Of a DNA stretch of 61,603 nt, positions 28,260 to 36,532 are shown piece by piece. The stretch lies in assembly GCA_902589155.1 (NCBI GenBank), contig CACIRV010000004.1, positions 1 through 61,603 on the forward strand, written 5' to 3'. A model generated the notes under the pieces. That model searched no databases, was not told where the DNA came from, and saw only the letters and a program-made list of their open reading frames with translations. Within the stretch, counting starts at the first letter, position 1. Every line of letters begins with the position of its first letter. Origin of the DNA: an uncultured Pelagibacteraceae bacterium (GTDB lineage Bacteria; Pseudomonadota; Alphaproteobacteria; Pelagibacterales; Pelagibacteraceae). Both the position numbers and the translations under genes were made by a program.

Positions 28260-28982
28260 CTGCACGCCCATAATTCGATTATGAGGTGGAAGTAATCCGT
28301 TTTCTTCAACAAATTCTTTAAGGAACTTTGCTTCATACTCACGTCTTCTGTCATCACTTACATTGTTGAGAACAGAGTACTCGACTGTATCAAATTTAAT
28401 CAAACCTTCTTTAAGATGTTGATTAATTCTTCTATTTAATTGCGAACTCTGACCGATATACTCTACGTTACCTTTGAATAAAAGTCTGTAAACGGCCTTA
28501 GCATCTACTAGATTTTTAAAATCCCTATTCCTATATTCAAAACAAGGTTCCAAAGGGATTTTCCAACGCTTAGCTTTTCTATCGAAAAAAGTAAATATCC
28601 TTCTTTGGTTTCTCGGCTTTTTTAAAAGTCGAACAACTTTAGGTATTTGCTTAGCAATTGTTCCAAAGCAAGTAATAGCAAAGTTAGTTTTTTTATCATT
28701 GACTTTGATTGGACAATTAGACTCAGACGCAGGTTCGTTGTTAGGAGTTAAGTAAAGCGCTAAAGCTTCCTCTGGTCCTATTCCTGTTTCTATTTGAATT
28801 GCACAATGTTTGTACTTTTCAAATCCCATTTTTCTATATGCACTTGCACTAAAAGACAAATGTGAGTGATTAAACGTTACAGATGGTGAATCCATCATAT
28901 AATGCGACGTTCTTTTCAAAGATTGCAACTCGATTTTGCTATTGTCATTAACAATTGAAAGTAAGTTGTTTTTTTCCGACAT
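28254..28982 (-). CDS. Unknown N-terminal domain fused to a GIY-YIG nuclease-like domain
   Basis: A 242-residue protein. The C-terminal part (about 162-240) is a GIY-YIG fold: VYRL (164-167), YIG (175-177), Q-S-S then RRINQH with the catalytic Arg, an acidic residue at about 215-217 for metal binding, and a late Asn. The usual first 'GIY' is VYR. The N-terminal 150 residues, with SFSASAYRKMGF and VNDKKTNFAITCFGTIAKQIP, are not a family I recognise; they may bind DNA or a target. It has an ideal Shine-Dalgarno (GGAGGT, 5 nt before ATG) and overlaps the 121-residue gene by 35 bp, so it is probably cotranscribed and coupled. Nuclease activity is inferred. Confidence 0.72.
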   Translation of the reverse strand: MSEKNNLLSIVNDNSKIELQSLKRTSHYMMDSPSVTFNHSHLSFSASAYRKMGFEKYKHCAIQIETGIGPEEALALYLTPNNEPASESNCPIKVNDKKTNFAITCFGTIAKQIPKVVRLLKKPRNQRRIFTFFDRKAKRWKIPLEPCFEYRNRDFKNLVDAKAVYRLLFKGNVEYIGQSSQLNRRINQHLKEGLIKFDTVEYSVLNNVSDDRRREYEAKFLKEFVEENGLLPPHNRIMGVQH

Positions 28983-29313
28983 TATTTACCTCCTTTCCTT
29001 TGACATCATAGACATAAGACTCAAAAGTAAGCAAATATGTTCCATTTTTACTATCGCCATGCAATTTTTCTAGTTTTGGCTCAAACTCTCGAATTGTTGC
29101 ATCTAGTATTGGACCTACAGACTCACGGACTTTTGAACTGACATGCTGACGATATAACTTTCGCTGCTCATAATAAAACTTTTTGGATTTTTCTCCATCC
29201 AAAAATAATTTTCTTATGATAGTCATATTTCCGTTTTCTTCTTTCAGGCAAGTATCCGATTTGAAAAAGTTAATTTTCAATTTAGAAGTGCCCTTCGTAT
29301 AATCACTATTCAT
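28948..29313 (-). CDS. Accessory protein of unknown function, 121 residues
   Basis: A charged protein with no signal or membrane segment. It starts MNSDYTKGTSKLKINFF, has a central basic helix-rich part (LFLDGEKSKKFYYEQRKLYRQHVSSKV) and ends in a short beta-like tail GKKQLTFNC. AAAGGA, 10 nt before the ATG, supports the start at 29313. The last 35 bp overlap the GIY-YIG gene in another frame. I recognise no family. Its position suggests a partner of the nuclease-like protein, such as an inhibitor, adaptor or antitoxin, but the sequence does not show which. Confidence 0.6.
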   Translation of the reverse strand: MNSDYTKGTSKLKINFFKSDTCLKEENGNMTIIRKLFLDGEKSKKFYYEQRKLYRQHVSSKVRESVGPILDATIREFEPKLEKLHGDSKNGTYLLTFESYVYDVKGKEVNNVGKKQLTFNC

Positions 29314-29339
29314 GATTATTTTTTCCTTTCTGCAGGGAC

Positions 29340-29368
29340 TTGAGATTTAAAAGATTGAAGTGTATAAA
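29340..29368 (+). promoter_or_regulatory. Candidate sigma-70 promoter for an opposite-strand small RNA
   Basis: On the plus strand, -35 TTGAGA (29340-29345), a 17-nt spacer and -10 TATAAA (29363-29368) are well matched to the sigma-70 consensus and point away from the accessory mRNA. No plus-strand reading frame follows; a hairpin terminator does. Confidence 0.5.
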
Positions 29369-29374
29369 ATACAT

Positions 29375-29426
29375 GGATAACAACAATCTATTGTGAGTCG
29401 TGCCCTGCGTACGGCTCGCAATTTTG
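29375..29426 (+). ncRNA. Candidate ~50-nt structured small RNA in the accessory insert
   Basis: The predicted start is about 7 nt after the -10 box. The 3' half forms a 12-bp stem (29390-29401 with 29411-29422), loop GCCCTGCGT, followed by UUUU. Two positions of the stem are G-U pairs in the plus-strand RNA but A-C mismatches in the minus-strand RNA, so the fold belongs to a plus-strand transcript. It would be antisense to the leader between the HTH gene and the 121-residue gene. No known RNA family is recognised, and expression is unproven. Confidence 0.4.
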
Positions 29427-29461
29427 ATAAACTGTAAAATATTTATAAATTTTTTATCAAA
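29423..29461. repeat. 9-bp inverted repeat at the end of the HTH gene
   Basis: TTTGATAAA (29423-29431) and TTTATCAAA (29453-29461) are exact inverted copies with a 21-nt A/T-rich spacer, spanning the stop codon of the 454-residue gene. It may be a weak processing or termination hairpin, or a protein site. Confidence 0.4.
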
Positions 29462-30821
29462 CATAATCATAATAATCAGGATCTAGTTCTGGAATTTTAT
29501 CCAACGCTTTTTTAAGAGTTGCACCAGCAGTAAGAATTAAATTTACAACCTTTGATATTTTGTAATCATGGCTCAAAAGAGCTACTACTATCTCTCTTAG
29601 ACCGTCATGACTTTTAGAAGTGTCTTTGTACCATTTCTCTCTACCTTCTCTAACTTCAAAATTATAATTACCTGCAATGTCATGATATTCTGCAAAATTT
29701 TTAAGTCGTGAGTCATTGAGTAATAATTCAATAACATCATCAGCAGCTTCTTCTATTCCAGCAATCCAATCCTCCCCGCTCTCATATTTTGAATAAGATA
29801 TATCTTCTCTGACCTCTAATTTCGAAGTTGGGATATTCGAGCTATATCCGTATTTTCTTTCATAGTATTCTTTCATTTTTGACAGGCACAACGACTTAGT
29901 TCCTGTGTATGTAAAATTATCTTCATCTACCAACTCTTCAATTATCGAAGCATTGAAATTATTTTTGTAAGTAATTTCAGGAGTATGTTTGTTTGAAGTA
30001 TCAAATACAAAAAAAGCATATAAAACAAAATCTATCTTTGTTTTGAAAGCTCCATATTGCTCTGGTTCATAATCTGTTGGAACTACTCCATCTAAATAAT
30101 CGCCTTGAGTATAGGTATCGTCTAAAGTTAATTTGCTCGGGTTTACAGGTTCTACTGTAAGAATGGGTTGCTGATATAAACCAACATAACATTCCATATT
30201 ATTATCTTTGAAATCTTTTCTAATATCATTATAATTTTTTATAGTTGATAAATATGCTGATGGTATTTCTGACCCGTAATTATCATCTTCATCTAATGGT
30301 GACAATGACATAACACTTTTTTTTGTTTCATTAATTGATTTTAGATATAAGTCGATTATATCCGCTTGAGCACTAGTTGGAGTTAAATTGTAAACAATTT
30401 TTCTTTTAGAAGAACTAATTATAATTTTTATTAATTTTAGGTGATCTTTAATTTTATACAGAGGAATTTGTTCATTAGTAGGATAATTTTTAATTCTATC
30501 TTTTAAATCAGTTTTAAAGGTTTTAATTCCATGATCGCCCCAAGAGTCATAATCAGAAATTGTCTCTGCATTTATGTTTTCATTATGAATTTGTAAATTG
30601 GTAGTTATTTTCATTGAATGGTACCAACGAGCAATCGTTGAAATTATTTCTAGGCTCATTGACTTTCCTTGTTCAGCTTCTTGATAAGCTCTATGACCAA
30701 TCTTGGCTCCATCGTCTCTCATCAATGCAACGATTTCTTCTTGTGATTTGTTAAGAATGGATCTAAATTTTTTTAATAATTTTCCATTAACTTTGTATCT
30801 ATTTTTTTTTCCTCTGACCAT
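29457..30821 (-). CDS. 454-residue protein with N-terminal XRE-type HTH, otherwise unknown
   Basis: Residues of about 14-68 form a lambda-repressor/XRE helix-turn-helix (LLKKFRSILNKSQEEIVALM, then HRAYQEAEQGKSMSLEIISTIARWY). The following 385 residues match nothing I know. They are acidic and tyrosine-rich, with blocks such as LDDTYTQGDYLDGVVPTDYEPEQYG, FKTKIDFVLYAFFVFDTS and a C-terminal ALLSHDYKISKVVNLILTAGATL. There are no membrane spans. The body may sense a ligand or act as an effector under HTH control. The ATG at 30819-30821 directly follows a hairpin and three tandem repeats. It is not part of the usual mnmG-mnmE neighbourhood, so acquired DNA is likely. Confidence 0.7.
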   Translation of the reverse strand: MVRGKKNRYKVNGKLLKKFRSILNKSQEEIVALMRDDGAKIGHRAYQEAEQGKSMSLEIISTIARWYHSMKITTNLQIHNENINAETISDYDSWGDHGIKTFKTDLKDRIKNYPTNEQIPLYKIKDHLKLIKIIISSSKRKIVYNLTPTSAQADIIDLYLKSINETKKSVMSLSPLDEDDNYGSEIPSAYLSTIKNYNDIRKDFKDNNMECYVGLYQQPILTVEPVNPSKLTLDDTYTQGDYLDGVVPTDYEPEQYGAFKTKIDFVLYAFFVFDTSNKHTPEITYKNNFNASIIEELVDEDNFTYTGTKSLCLSKMKEYYERKYGYSSNIPTSKLEVREDISYSKYESGEDWIAGIEEAADDVIELLLNDSRLKNFAEYHDIAGNYNFEVREGREKWYKDTSKSHDGLREIVVALLSHDYKISKVVNLILTAGATLKKALDKIPELDPDYYDYV

Positions 30822-30822
30822 T

Positions 30823-30837
30823 GGGGTTTTCTACCCC
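30823..30837 (-). promoter_or_regulatory. Start-proximal hairpin that could hide the ribosome-binding site
   Basis: In the mRNA of the 454-residue protein, GGGGU-AGAAA-ACCCC forms 5 strong pairs ending one base before the AUG. The only Shine-Dalgarno-like run (AAGGGG) is in the left arm. The fold would block initiation unless it is opened. Confidence 0.5.
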
Positions 30838-30863
30838 TTTTGCTACCCTTTTTCAACCCTTTT
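30830..30863 (-). repeat. Three tandem 11-12 bp repeats upstream of the HTH gene
   Basis: On the coding strand the contiguous units are AAAAGGGTTGA, AAAAGGGTAGC and AAAAGGGGTAGA. They tile exactly without gaps, and the last runs into the hairpin before the start codon. One helical turn per unit is typical of operator or iteron arrays bound cooperatively by an HTH protein. Confidence 0.6.
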
Positions 30864-30897
30864 ATGTGCTTTATTTATGTTGATTTTATTGAATAAT

Positions 30898-32226
30898 TTA
30901 CTTCCCTATACAAAAGTCCTTAAAAATTGACCCTAAAATCTCCTCAACATCAACTTTTCCAACAATGCTGCCTAAATGCCTTGTGGCCATTCTTAGGTCT
31001 TCTGCAGCAAGTTCAAGGTCTTTGGTTGGGTCTTTGTTAAGAAACTTATCTATCTCTTTTAGACATTCGTGAAGCTTAACTCTATGCCTTTCTCTAGTAA
31101 TTAAAGCACTATTATTTGATGTGAATTTTTTACTTAGCTTCGATTTAACTAAATTTATTAATTTATCTATATTTTTATTACTTTTTACTGAAGCTAAAAC
31201 AGTATCAACATCAAATTTATGATTTTGCTTATCTGAGACATCTGATTTATTTAAGAGAATTATAGTATCTTTATTAATCATATCCTGTATTTCTTTATTA
31301 ATTTTTTTTGATGAATTATCGATTACTATTATATTTAAATCTGCTTCTATTGATTTACCTAAAGCTAAAGAAATACCTTTTTTTTCTATCTCATTCTTTG
31401 CATCTCTTATGCCTGCAGTGTCTGCAAGAATTACTGGATAACCGTCTAAATTCAAATAGGTTTCTATAACATCTCTTGTTGTACCGGCTTCATCCGAAAC
31501 AATTGCCACTTCTCTTTTTGAAAGAAAGTTCAACAAAGATGATTTACCTGCGTTTACCTCTCCTGTTATTGAAACTCTAAACCCATCCCTAATTTTTTCT
31601 CCAACTTTATTATCTTCAATAATTGTAGATATTTCTGAATGAATTTCTTTAATTGAATTGTGAGCATCTTTTAAAACTTTTTCAGGTAAATCTTCCTCAG
31701 CAAAATCTATTTTAGCTTCTATAAAAGCCAGAGACTTTATTATTTTTTCTCTTAAATCATTATAGTAATTTGAAGCATTACCTTGAACTAATTTAACAGC
31801 TTGGTCTCTCTGCAGCTCGGTTTCTGCATGAATTAAATCACCTATACTTTCAGCTTTTAAAAGATCAATTTTATCATTTTGAAAAGCTATCTTTGTAAAT
31901 TCACCTGGTTCTGCTAACCTACAATTATCTTGCTCTGATAATGCTTTTAATAAAGCGTTAATAACAGCATTACTTCCATGAACTTGGAACTCGGCCAGAT
32001 CATCACCAGTATAACTATTAGGCCGAGGAAACCACAATAATAGAGCCTCTGGATCTATTATTTTATTGTTTTTAGGATCATAAAATTTGCAATAATTAAC
32101 TTCATTAGAATTGATTTCTTTTAATTTAGTTAAATTCTTACAAACTTTCAGTGTGTCTTTACCTGAGATTCTAACAATGGCTATACCCGACGGACCTCTG
32201 CCTGATGAAAGAGCGTAAATATTCAT
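30898..32226 (-). CDS. mnmE: tRNA modification GTPase MnmE
   Basis: GTPase partner of MnmG (formerly TrmE/ThdF) of 442 residues. The N-terminal folate-binding domain has GRGPSGIAIVRISG. The inserted G domain shows GEVNAGKSSLLN, DEAGTTRDVIE, DTAGIRD and NKSD. The C-terminus ends FCIGK, with the functional Cys. The protein is intact to its last residue, so the accessory insert did not damage it. It is downstream of the Ubi-type hydroxylase on the same strand (4-bp gap). Confidence 0.98.
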   Translation of the reverse strand: MNIYALSSGRGPSGIAIVRISGKDTLKVCKNLTKLKEINSNEVNYCKFYDPKNNKIIDPEALLLWFPRPNSYTGDDLAEFQVHGSNAVINALLKALSEQDNCRLAEPGEFTKIAFQNDKIDLLKAESIGDLIHAETELQRDQAVKLVQGNASNYYNDLREKIIKSLAFIEAKIDFAEEDLPEKVLKDAHNSIKEIHSEISTIIEDNKVGEKIRDGFRVSITGEVNAGKSSLLNFLSKREVAIVSDEAGTTRDVIETYLNLDGYPVILADTAGIRDAKNEIEKKGISLALGKSIEADLNIIVIDNSSKKINKEIQDMINKDTIILLNKSDVSDKQNHKFDVDTVLASVKSNKNIDKLINLVKSKLSKKFTSNNSALITRERHRVKLHECLKEIDKFLNKDPTKDLELAAEDLRMATRHLGSIVGKVDVEEILGSIFKDFCIGK

Positions 32227-32230
32227 TGAG

Positions 32231-33328
32231 TTAAATTGATAAACCTCGATTAGAGATAAATTTGCTTATCTTTTTAAGAGTATTATTTTTCGAAATGTTC
32301 TTCAAAATTGTTTCTTTAAATGGATCTAATAATTTATTTTGTTTAAAGAAATTATGGGTTAGATCAATTCCAATACCTGTTATAATATTTTCTGATTTTC
32401 TATTATTTGTAAAATCTTCAAGCGCTGGGGTGCTTTTTAAGGACATACCTAATCCGGTATAGTACTTAAGTATTTCTTGTAATTTATTAATATCTCTAAG
32501 TACAAGATTGAAGCCTTGGCCAGCTACAGGATGAACTGTGTGCAACCCCTCTCCTAAAATAAGAATATCATTTTTATAATATGTTCGTTTTAAATTAAGC
32601 ATCAAAGGATACGATTGTTGATTTGAAATCTGTATTTTTTTTGTTTTTAAAACTTCGCAAATTTTAGATTTAATAACAAAATTGATATCTTTTTTTGGAA
32701 ACTCTTTATTTACACTCCACACAAAAGAAAAATTATTTTTTGAAAAGGGGAGTATTGCTAATGGCCCATCTTTTAAAAAATATTGAGCAGTATTCAAATT
32801 CTTCAAGTTATGCTTAACATACCCTGTCATAGCAATTTCTTTATAATCTTTATTCAACGATTTTTTATCAATTATACTTTGATAGATTTTTGAGGATCTA
32901 CCTAAGCAGAGCACTTTCATATCATAACCATCTAAAACTTTTAGATCATTAATATTTTTTTGAAGCGTTTTGATCTTTTTCTTTTTAATTTCTTTGATTA
33001 GAATTTCTTTGATTTTGTCATTTTCAAAAACGTACATAAGATTTTTGCTATCTTCATTAAAGTTTAAGAAATTCATGTTCTGATCTCTTGTCTCGTAGAA
33101 AAGATCAATCTTTTGAGAGGGCCAAAATAGCTTTTTGTCCATTTTGTCTATGACTTCGTTAAAAAACTCATAGTTAGAGGAAGAAATAGCGGTCGTTCTT
33201 TTATCTTTAGAATGCTTGTTTTTTTTAGATATTAAATGAACTTCTAAGCCTTTTAATTTATTTAATGCCAAAGCAGCCATTAAACCTGAGAGACCGTCTC
33301 CAACTATGCATATTCTCTGTTTTTTCAT
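32231..33328 (-). CDS. UbiH/Coq6-family FAD-dependent hydroxylase
   Basis: Flavin monooxygenase of the ubiquinone ring-hydroxylation family, 365 residues from the ATG at 33328 (MKKQRICIVGDGLSGLMAALAL). The frame extends to 33415, but that part lacks conservation and overlaps ftsK. The N-terminal FAD motif is GDGLSGLMAALAL, and the second FAD motif is ILGEGLHTVHPVAGQGFNLVLRD. Which ring position it hydroxylates cannot be told from sequence. It diverges from ftsK across 56 bp. Confidence 0.87.
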   Translation of the reverse strand: MKKQRICIVGDGLSGLMAALALNKLKGLEVHLISKKNKHSKDKRTTAISSSNYEFFNEVIDKMDKKLFWPSQKIDLFYETRDQNMNFLNFNEDSKNLMYVFENDKIKEILIKEIKKKKIKTLQKNINDLKVLDGYDMKVLCLGRSSKIYQSIIDKKSLNKDYKEIAMTGYVKHNLKNLNTAQYFLKDGPLAILPFSKNNFSFVWSVNKEFPKKDINFVIKSKICEVLKTKKIQISNQQSYPLMLNLKRTYYKNDILILGEGLHTVHPVAGQGFNLVLRDINKLQEILKYYTGLGMSLKSTPALEDFTNNRKSENIITGIGIDLTHNFFKQNKLLDPFKETILKNISKNNTLKKISKFISNRGLSI

Positions 33329-33384
33329 ATTAAAATTTTTAACAGTTTCATAAAAATGGTAAAAAGTACGTAAAACGATTCGAT

Positions 33385-35472
33385 ATGAATACAAACTTTT
33401 TAAACAGTGTAACAAATTTTTTAAAAAAACGAACCTTTGAATTATTGGGATTAATCCTAATTTTAACAGGCATTGCTCTTGCTATATCCTTGGCAACATA
33501 TGCCCCTGAAGATCCTTCGTTCATTTATGGTGATAGTAATATAGAAATTAAAAATTTCTTTGGTATATACGGTAGCAGCATTGCGGACTTTCTTCTTCAA
33601 AGTTTTGGTTTAGCTTCTTTTTTGCTTTTAGCTAATTTTCTATTTTGGGGTATAAATTTATTAATAAAAAAAGAAATTAAGAGAATAATCTTAAAATTAT
33701 TTTTAGTTGTAGTGTATCTTACATTAGGATCAATTTTTATCTATCTAACATTTAATAATTCTTTTTGGCTTATAGATAATGGTAATTCTGGTTTTGTAGG
33801 AGAAATAAGTTATAATTTCATTAACAATATAGCTCCTTGGATTAATAATGAATATTCTCTTTTTACTCTATTTTTTCTAACTTTAATTTTTTTTATTTTT
33901 TCTTCTGATCTAAATATAAAAAAAATAATTGTACAAATATTTAATTCTTTATTTAAAAGAAAAAAAGAAAATATAGTACCAACTAATCTTACAAGTAACA
34001 TGATTGAAGAAGAATTTTCTTTGAGCGAAAAACCACAACAATCTTTTATTTTTGAAAATAAAGAAAAAGAAATAAGAACAACAACTCAAACAAAAATTAA
34101 ATACAAATTACCATCAGTAGAATTTCTAGAGAAAAGTTCTTCAAAACCAAGTTTATTAGATATTAATAAAAATCGCCCTGATTCTAAATTTATGGAAAAA
34201 ATTTTATTAGATTTTGGAATTGATGGAAAAATTAAAGCTATAAATAATGGACCTGTAGTTAGTTTATACGAATTTGAGCCTGCTCCTGGTGTAAAAGTTT
34301 CGAAAATTATAAATTTATCTGAAGATTTAGCTCGTAATACTAGCTCAACATCAGCAAGAGTTTCTGTTATCCCTGGAAAAAATACAGTTGGTATTGAAAT
34401 TCCAAATGAAGCTAGAGAGGGAGTCTCTTTAAGAGAAATAATATCTAATGATAAATTCCAGAAAAAAGAAGTAAGGCTTCCTATAGCGCTTGGAAAGAGT
34501 ATTTCTGGAGCACCAATTGTAGGTGATCTAACTAACATGCCTCATTTGCTTATTGCAGGAACAACAGGATCTGGAAAATCTGTATGTATAAATACAATTA
34601 TTGTGTCATTACTTTATAAATTAAATCCTGATTTATGTAAGTTTATTTTAATTGATCCTAAAATGTTAGAGCTCTCTACTTACGAAGGCATACCTCACCT
34701 GCTTACACCAGTAATTACTGATGCGAAAAAGGCAACCTCAGCATTGGCTTGGACGGTTAAAGAAATGAATAATCGCTACAAACTGATGAGTAAAGTCGGT
34801 GTGAGAAACATCGATGGTTACAACGCTAAACATAAACTTAAAATGCCTTATATTGTTGTTGTTGTTGATGAAATGTCAGATTTGATGTTGGTTGCTGGCA
34901 AAGAAATTGAGAATTATATTCAAAAATTATCTCAAATGGCTAGAGCAGCAGGTATTCATATTATTATGGCAACTCAAAGACCAAGCGTGGATGTGATTAC
35001 TGGTACAATTAAGGCTAATTTTCCAACACGTATATCTTTCCAAGTAAGTTCTAAAATTGACAGTAGAACTATATTAGGAGAACAGGGTGCGGAACAATTG
35101 CTTGGTAAAGGTGATATGCTTTTTATGTCATCCGCAAATCGTATAATTAGAATACATGGCCCTTATGTTTCAGAACAAGAAATTGAAAAAATTGCCAATA
35201 CGTTAAGAGCTCAGGGTGAACCTGACTATATAGAAGAAATTACGAAACAAGAAAATAAAGAAAATGTAACAGCTTCGGCCGAAGATGGCGATGAAGATGA
35301 ACTTTATAATCAAGCTTTAGAAATAATTAAGTCAGAAGGAAAAGCATCTACTAGTTTTTTGCAAAGAAAATTACAAATTGGCTACAATAGAGCTGCTAGA
35401 ATCATCGATATGATGGAAGAAAAGGGCGTAGTAAGTAAAGCTAATCATGTTGGCAAACGTGAGGTTCTGTAA
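33385..35472 (+). CDS. ftsK: DNA translocase FtsK
   Basis: Septal DNA pump that clears chromosome termini and activates dimer resolution. It has 695 residues. Four hydrophobic segments lie in the first 180 residues, then a short linker, then the motor: Walker A GTTGSGKSVCIN at about 390-401, FILIDPKMLELSTYEGIPHLLTPV, and VVDEMSDLMLV. The C-terminal gamma winged helix (about 635-695) recognises polar KOPS sites. The linker is short compared with E. coli FtsK. lolA follows after 2 bp. Confidence 0.97.
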   Translation: MNTNFLNSVTNFLKKRTFELLGLILILTGIALAISLATYAPEDPSFIYGDSNIEIKNFFGIYGSSIADFLLQSFGLASFLLLANFLFWGINLLIKKEIKRIILKLFLVVVYLTLGSIFIYLTFNNSFWLIDNGNSGFVGEISYNFINNIAPWINNEYSLFTLFFLTLIFFIFSSDLNIKKIIVQIFNSLFKRKKENIVPTNLTSNMIEEEFSLSEKPQQSFIFENKEKEIRTTTQTKIKYKLPSVEFLEKSSSKPSLLDINKNRPDSKFMEKILLDFGIDGKIKAINNGPVVSLYEFEPAPGVKVSKIINLSEDLARNTSSTSARVSVIPGKNTVGIEIPNEAREGVSLREIISNDKFQKKEVRLPIALGKSISGAPIVGDLTNMPHLLIAGTTGSGKSVCINTIIVSLLYKLNPDLCKFILIDPKMLELSTYEGIPHLLTPVITDAKKATSALAWTVKEMNNRYKLMSKVGVRNIDGYNAKHKLKMPYIVVVVDEMSDLMLVAGKEIENYIQKLSQMARAAGIHIIMATQRPSVDVITGTIKANFPTRISFQVSSKIDSRTILGEQGAEQLLGKGDMLFMSSANRIIRIHGPYVSEQEIEKIANTLRAQGEPDYIEEITKQENKENVTASAEDGDEDELYNQALEIIKSEGKASTSFLQRKLQIGYNRAARIIDMMEEKGVVSKANHVGKREVL

Positions 35473-35474
35473 TC

Positions 35475-36029
35475 TTGTTTCTTAAGAAATTTTTTTTGAT
35501 TCTATTATTTACTTCATTTACTTTTAATTTGTCTGCAAATCAAAAAAATCAGATCATAGCTCAATTAAATAATTTAAATTCACTAGAGTTTACTTTTAAT
35601 CAATATGTTAATGAAAAATTAGAAAAGGGCAGTTGTCTTTTAGAATTCCCAGGAAAATTAAAATGTGAATATTTTGATGATAAAGAAAAAGAACTCATTA
35701 TTAATAATAAAAAGTTAGCCATAACACAAAAAAAATATAATAAAACATACTATTACCCTATATCAAAATCACCTTTTTTAAATATATTGTATAAAGACAA
35801 ACTTTTAGAAATAGTAAAATCTGGAAAATTAGAATCAACTGAAAAACTTATAAAACTTACTTATTTAAATGAAAATGAAATAACTGTTTTTTTTAACAAA
35901 AAAACGTTAAATTTAAAAGGTTGGAAAATAATAGACCAGTACAACAATAATATAAATTTTTCTTTAAATATTGTTTCAAAAAACGATGCTTACGAAAAAA
36001 ATACTTTTAAAATTCCAAGTATAAATTAG
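35475..36029 (+). CDS. lolA: Outer-membrane lipoprotein carrier LolA
   Basis: Periplasmic shuttle for lipoproteins between LolCDE and LolB. It has 184 residues and a TTG start at 35475, 2 bp after ftsK. A signal peptide of about 20 residues ends LSANQ. The half-barrel core includes LEFTFNQYVNEKLEKGSCLLEFPGKLKCEY-type strands. The ftsK-lolA pair is a standard neighbourhood, which supports the call for a weakly conserved family. Confidence 0.87.
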   Translation: MFLKKFFLILLFTSFTFNLSANQKNQIIAQLNNLNSLEFTFNQYVNEKLEKGSCLLEFPGKLKCEYFDDKEKELIINNKKLAITQKKYNKTYYYPISKSPFLNILYKDKLLEIVKSGKLESTEKLIKLTYLNENEITVFFNKKTLNLKGWKIIDQYNNNINFSLNIVSKNDAYEKNTFKIPSIN

Positions 36030-36532
36030 GCAACAAAATCTATTTCTTCTTCTTTAAATATTTCAAAACCTTTTGATCTATAATTTTGTAGTGCGTGCTT
36101 ATGATCTAAGCTACAGGTGTGTACCCACATTCTATTTGGATTTTTTCTAGAAGCGCTCGCTATTGCGTGATTTAAAAGCTTTGAACCTAGTTTTAAACCT
36201 CTAAACTCCTTTAAAATTCCCATATTAATCAATTCTACTTCGTTAGATTCTGGATGATATTCTTGTTCATAGAATCCAACTAAATCTTGTTCTTTTTTTA
36301 TAATATGTGTTTCAAGGTTTTTATTTTTCAAATACTGTAGCCACTCTTTATCTGACCAAACTAATCTATCTCTCCAATAATGATCTTCTCCGATTTGTTT
36401 GTAAAAAAATTTATTTAATTTAAAATCTTTTTTATCATCTAAGATAATTTGATAATTCTTGGGTATATTTAATTCAATGGGATTTGAAAAATTTTTTATC
36501 TCTAGAAAATATCTTTTTACCCTAGTAACCAT
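36026..36532 (-). CDS. GNAT-family N-acetyltransferase
   Basis: A 168-residue acetyl-CoA-dependent transferase. The acetyl-CoA pyrophosphate loop reads ILKEFRGLKLGSKLLNHAI at about 108-126. The later motif HALQNYRSKGFEIFKEE is the usual GNAT C-terminal helix and strand. The substrate is unknown. It is the last gene of the his-HIT leftward set, abutting the HIT gene, and overlaps the convergent lolA by 4 bp. Confidence 0.85.
   Translation of the reverse strand: MVTRVKRYFLEIKNFSNPIELNIPKNYQIILDDKKDFKLNKFFYKQIGEDHYWRDRLVWSDKEWLQYLKNKNLETHIIKKEQDLVGFYEQEYHPESNEVELINMGILKEFRGLKLGSKLLNHAIASASRKNPNRMWVHTCSLDHKHALQNYRSKGFEIFKEEEIDFVA

Noticed and set aside
28178-30897. CRISPR array, integrase or transposase in the insert
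   Set aside because: Only three contiguous short units without spacers were seen, and no recombinase motifs occur in the three proteins.
33329-33415. 29-residue N-terminal extension of the Ubi-type hydroxylase
   Set aside because: It would overlap ftsK, and the FAD motif begins just after the internal ATG at 33328.
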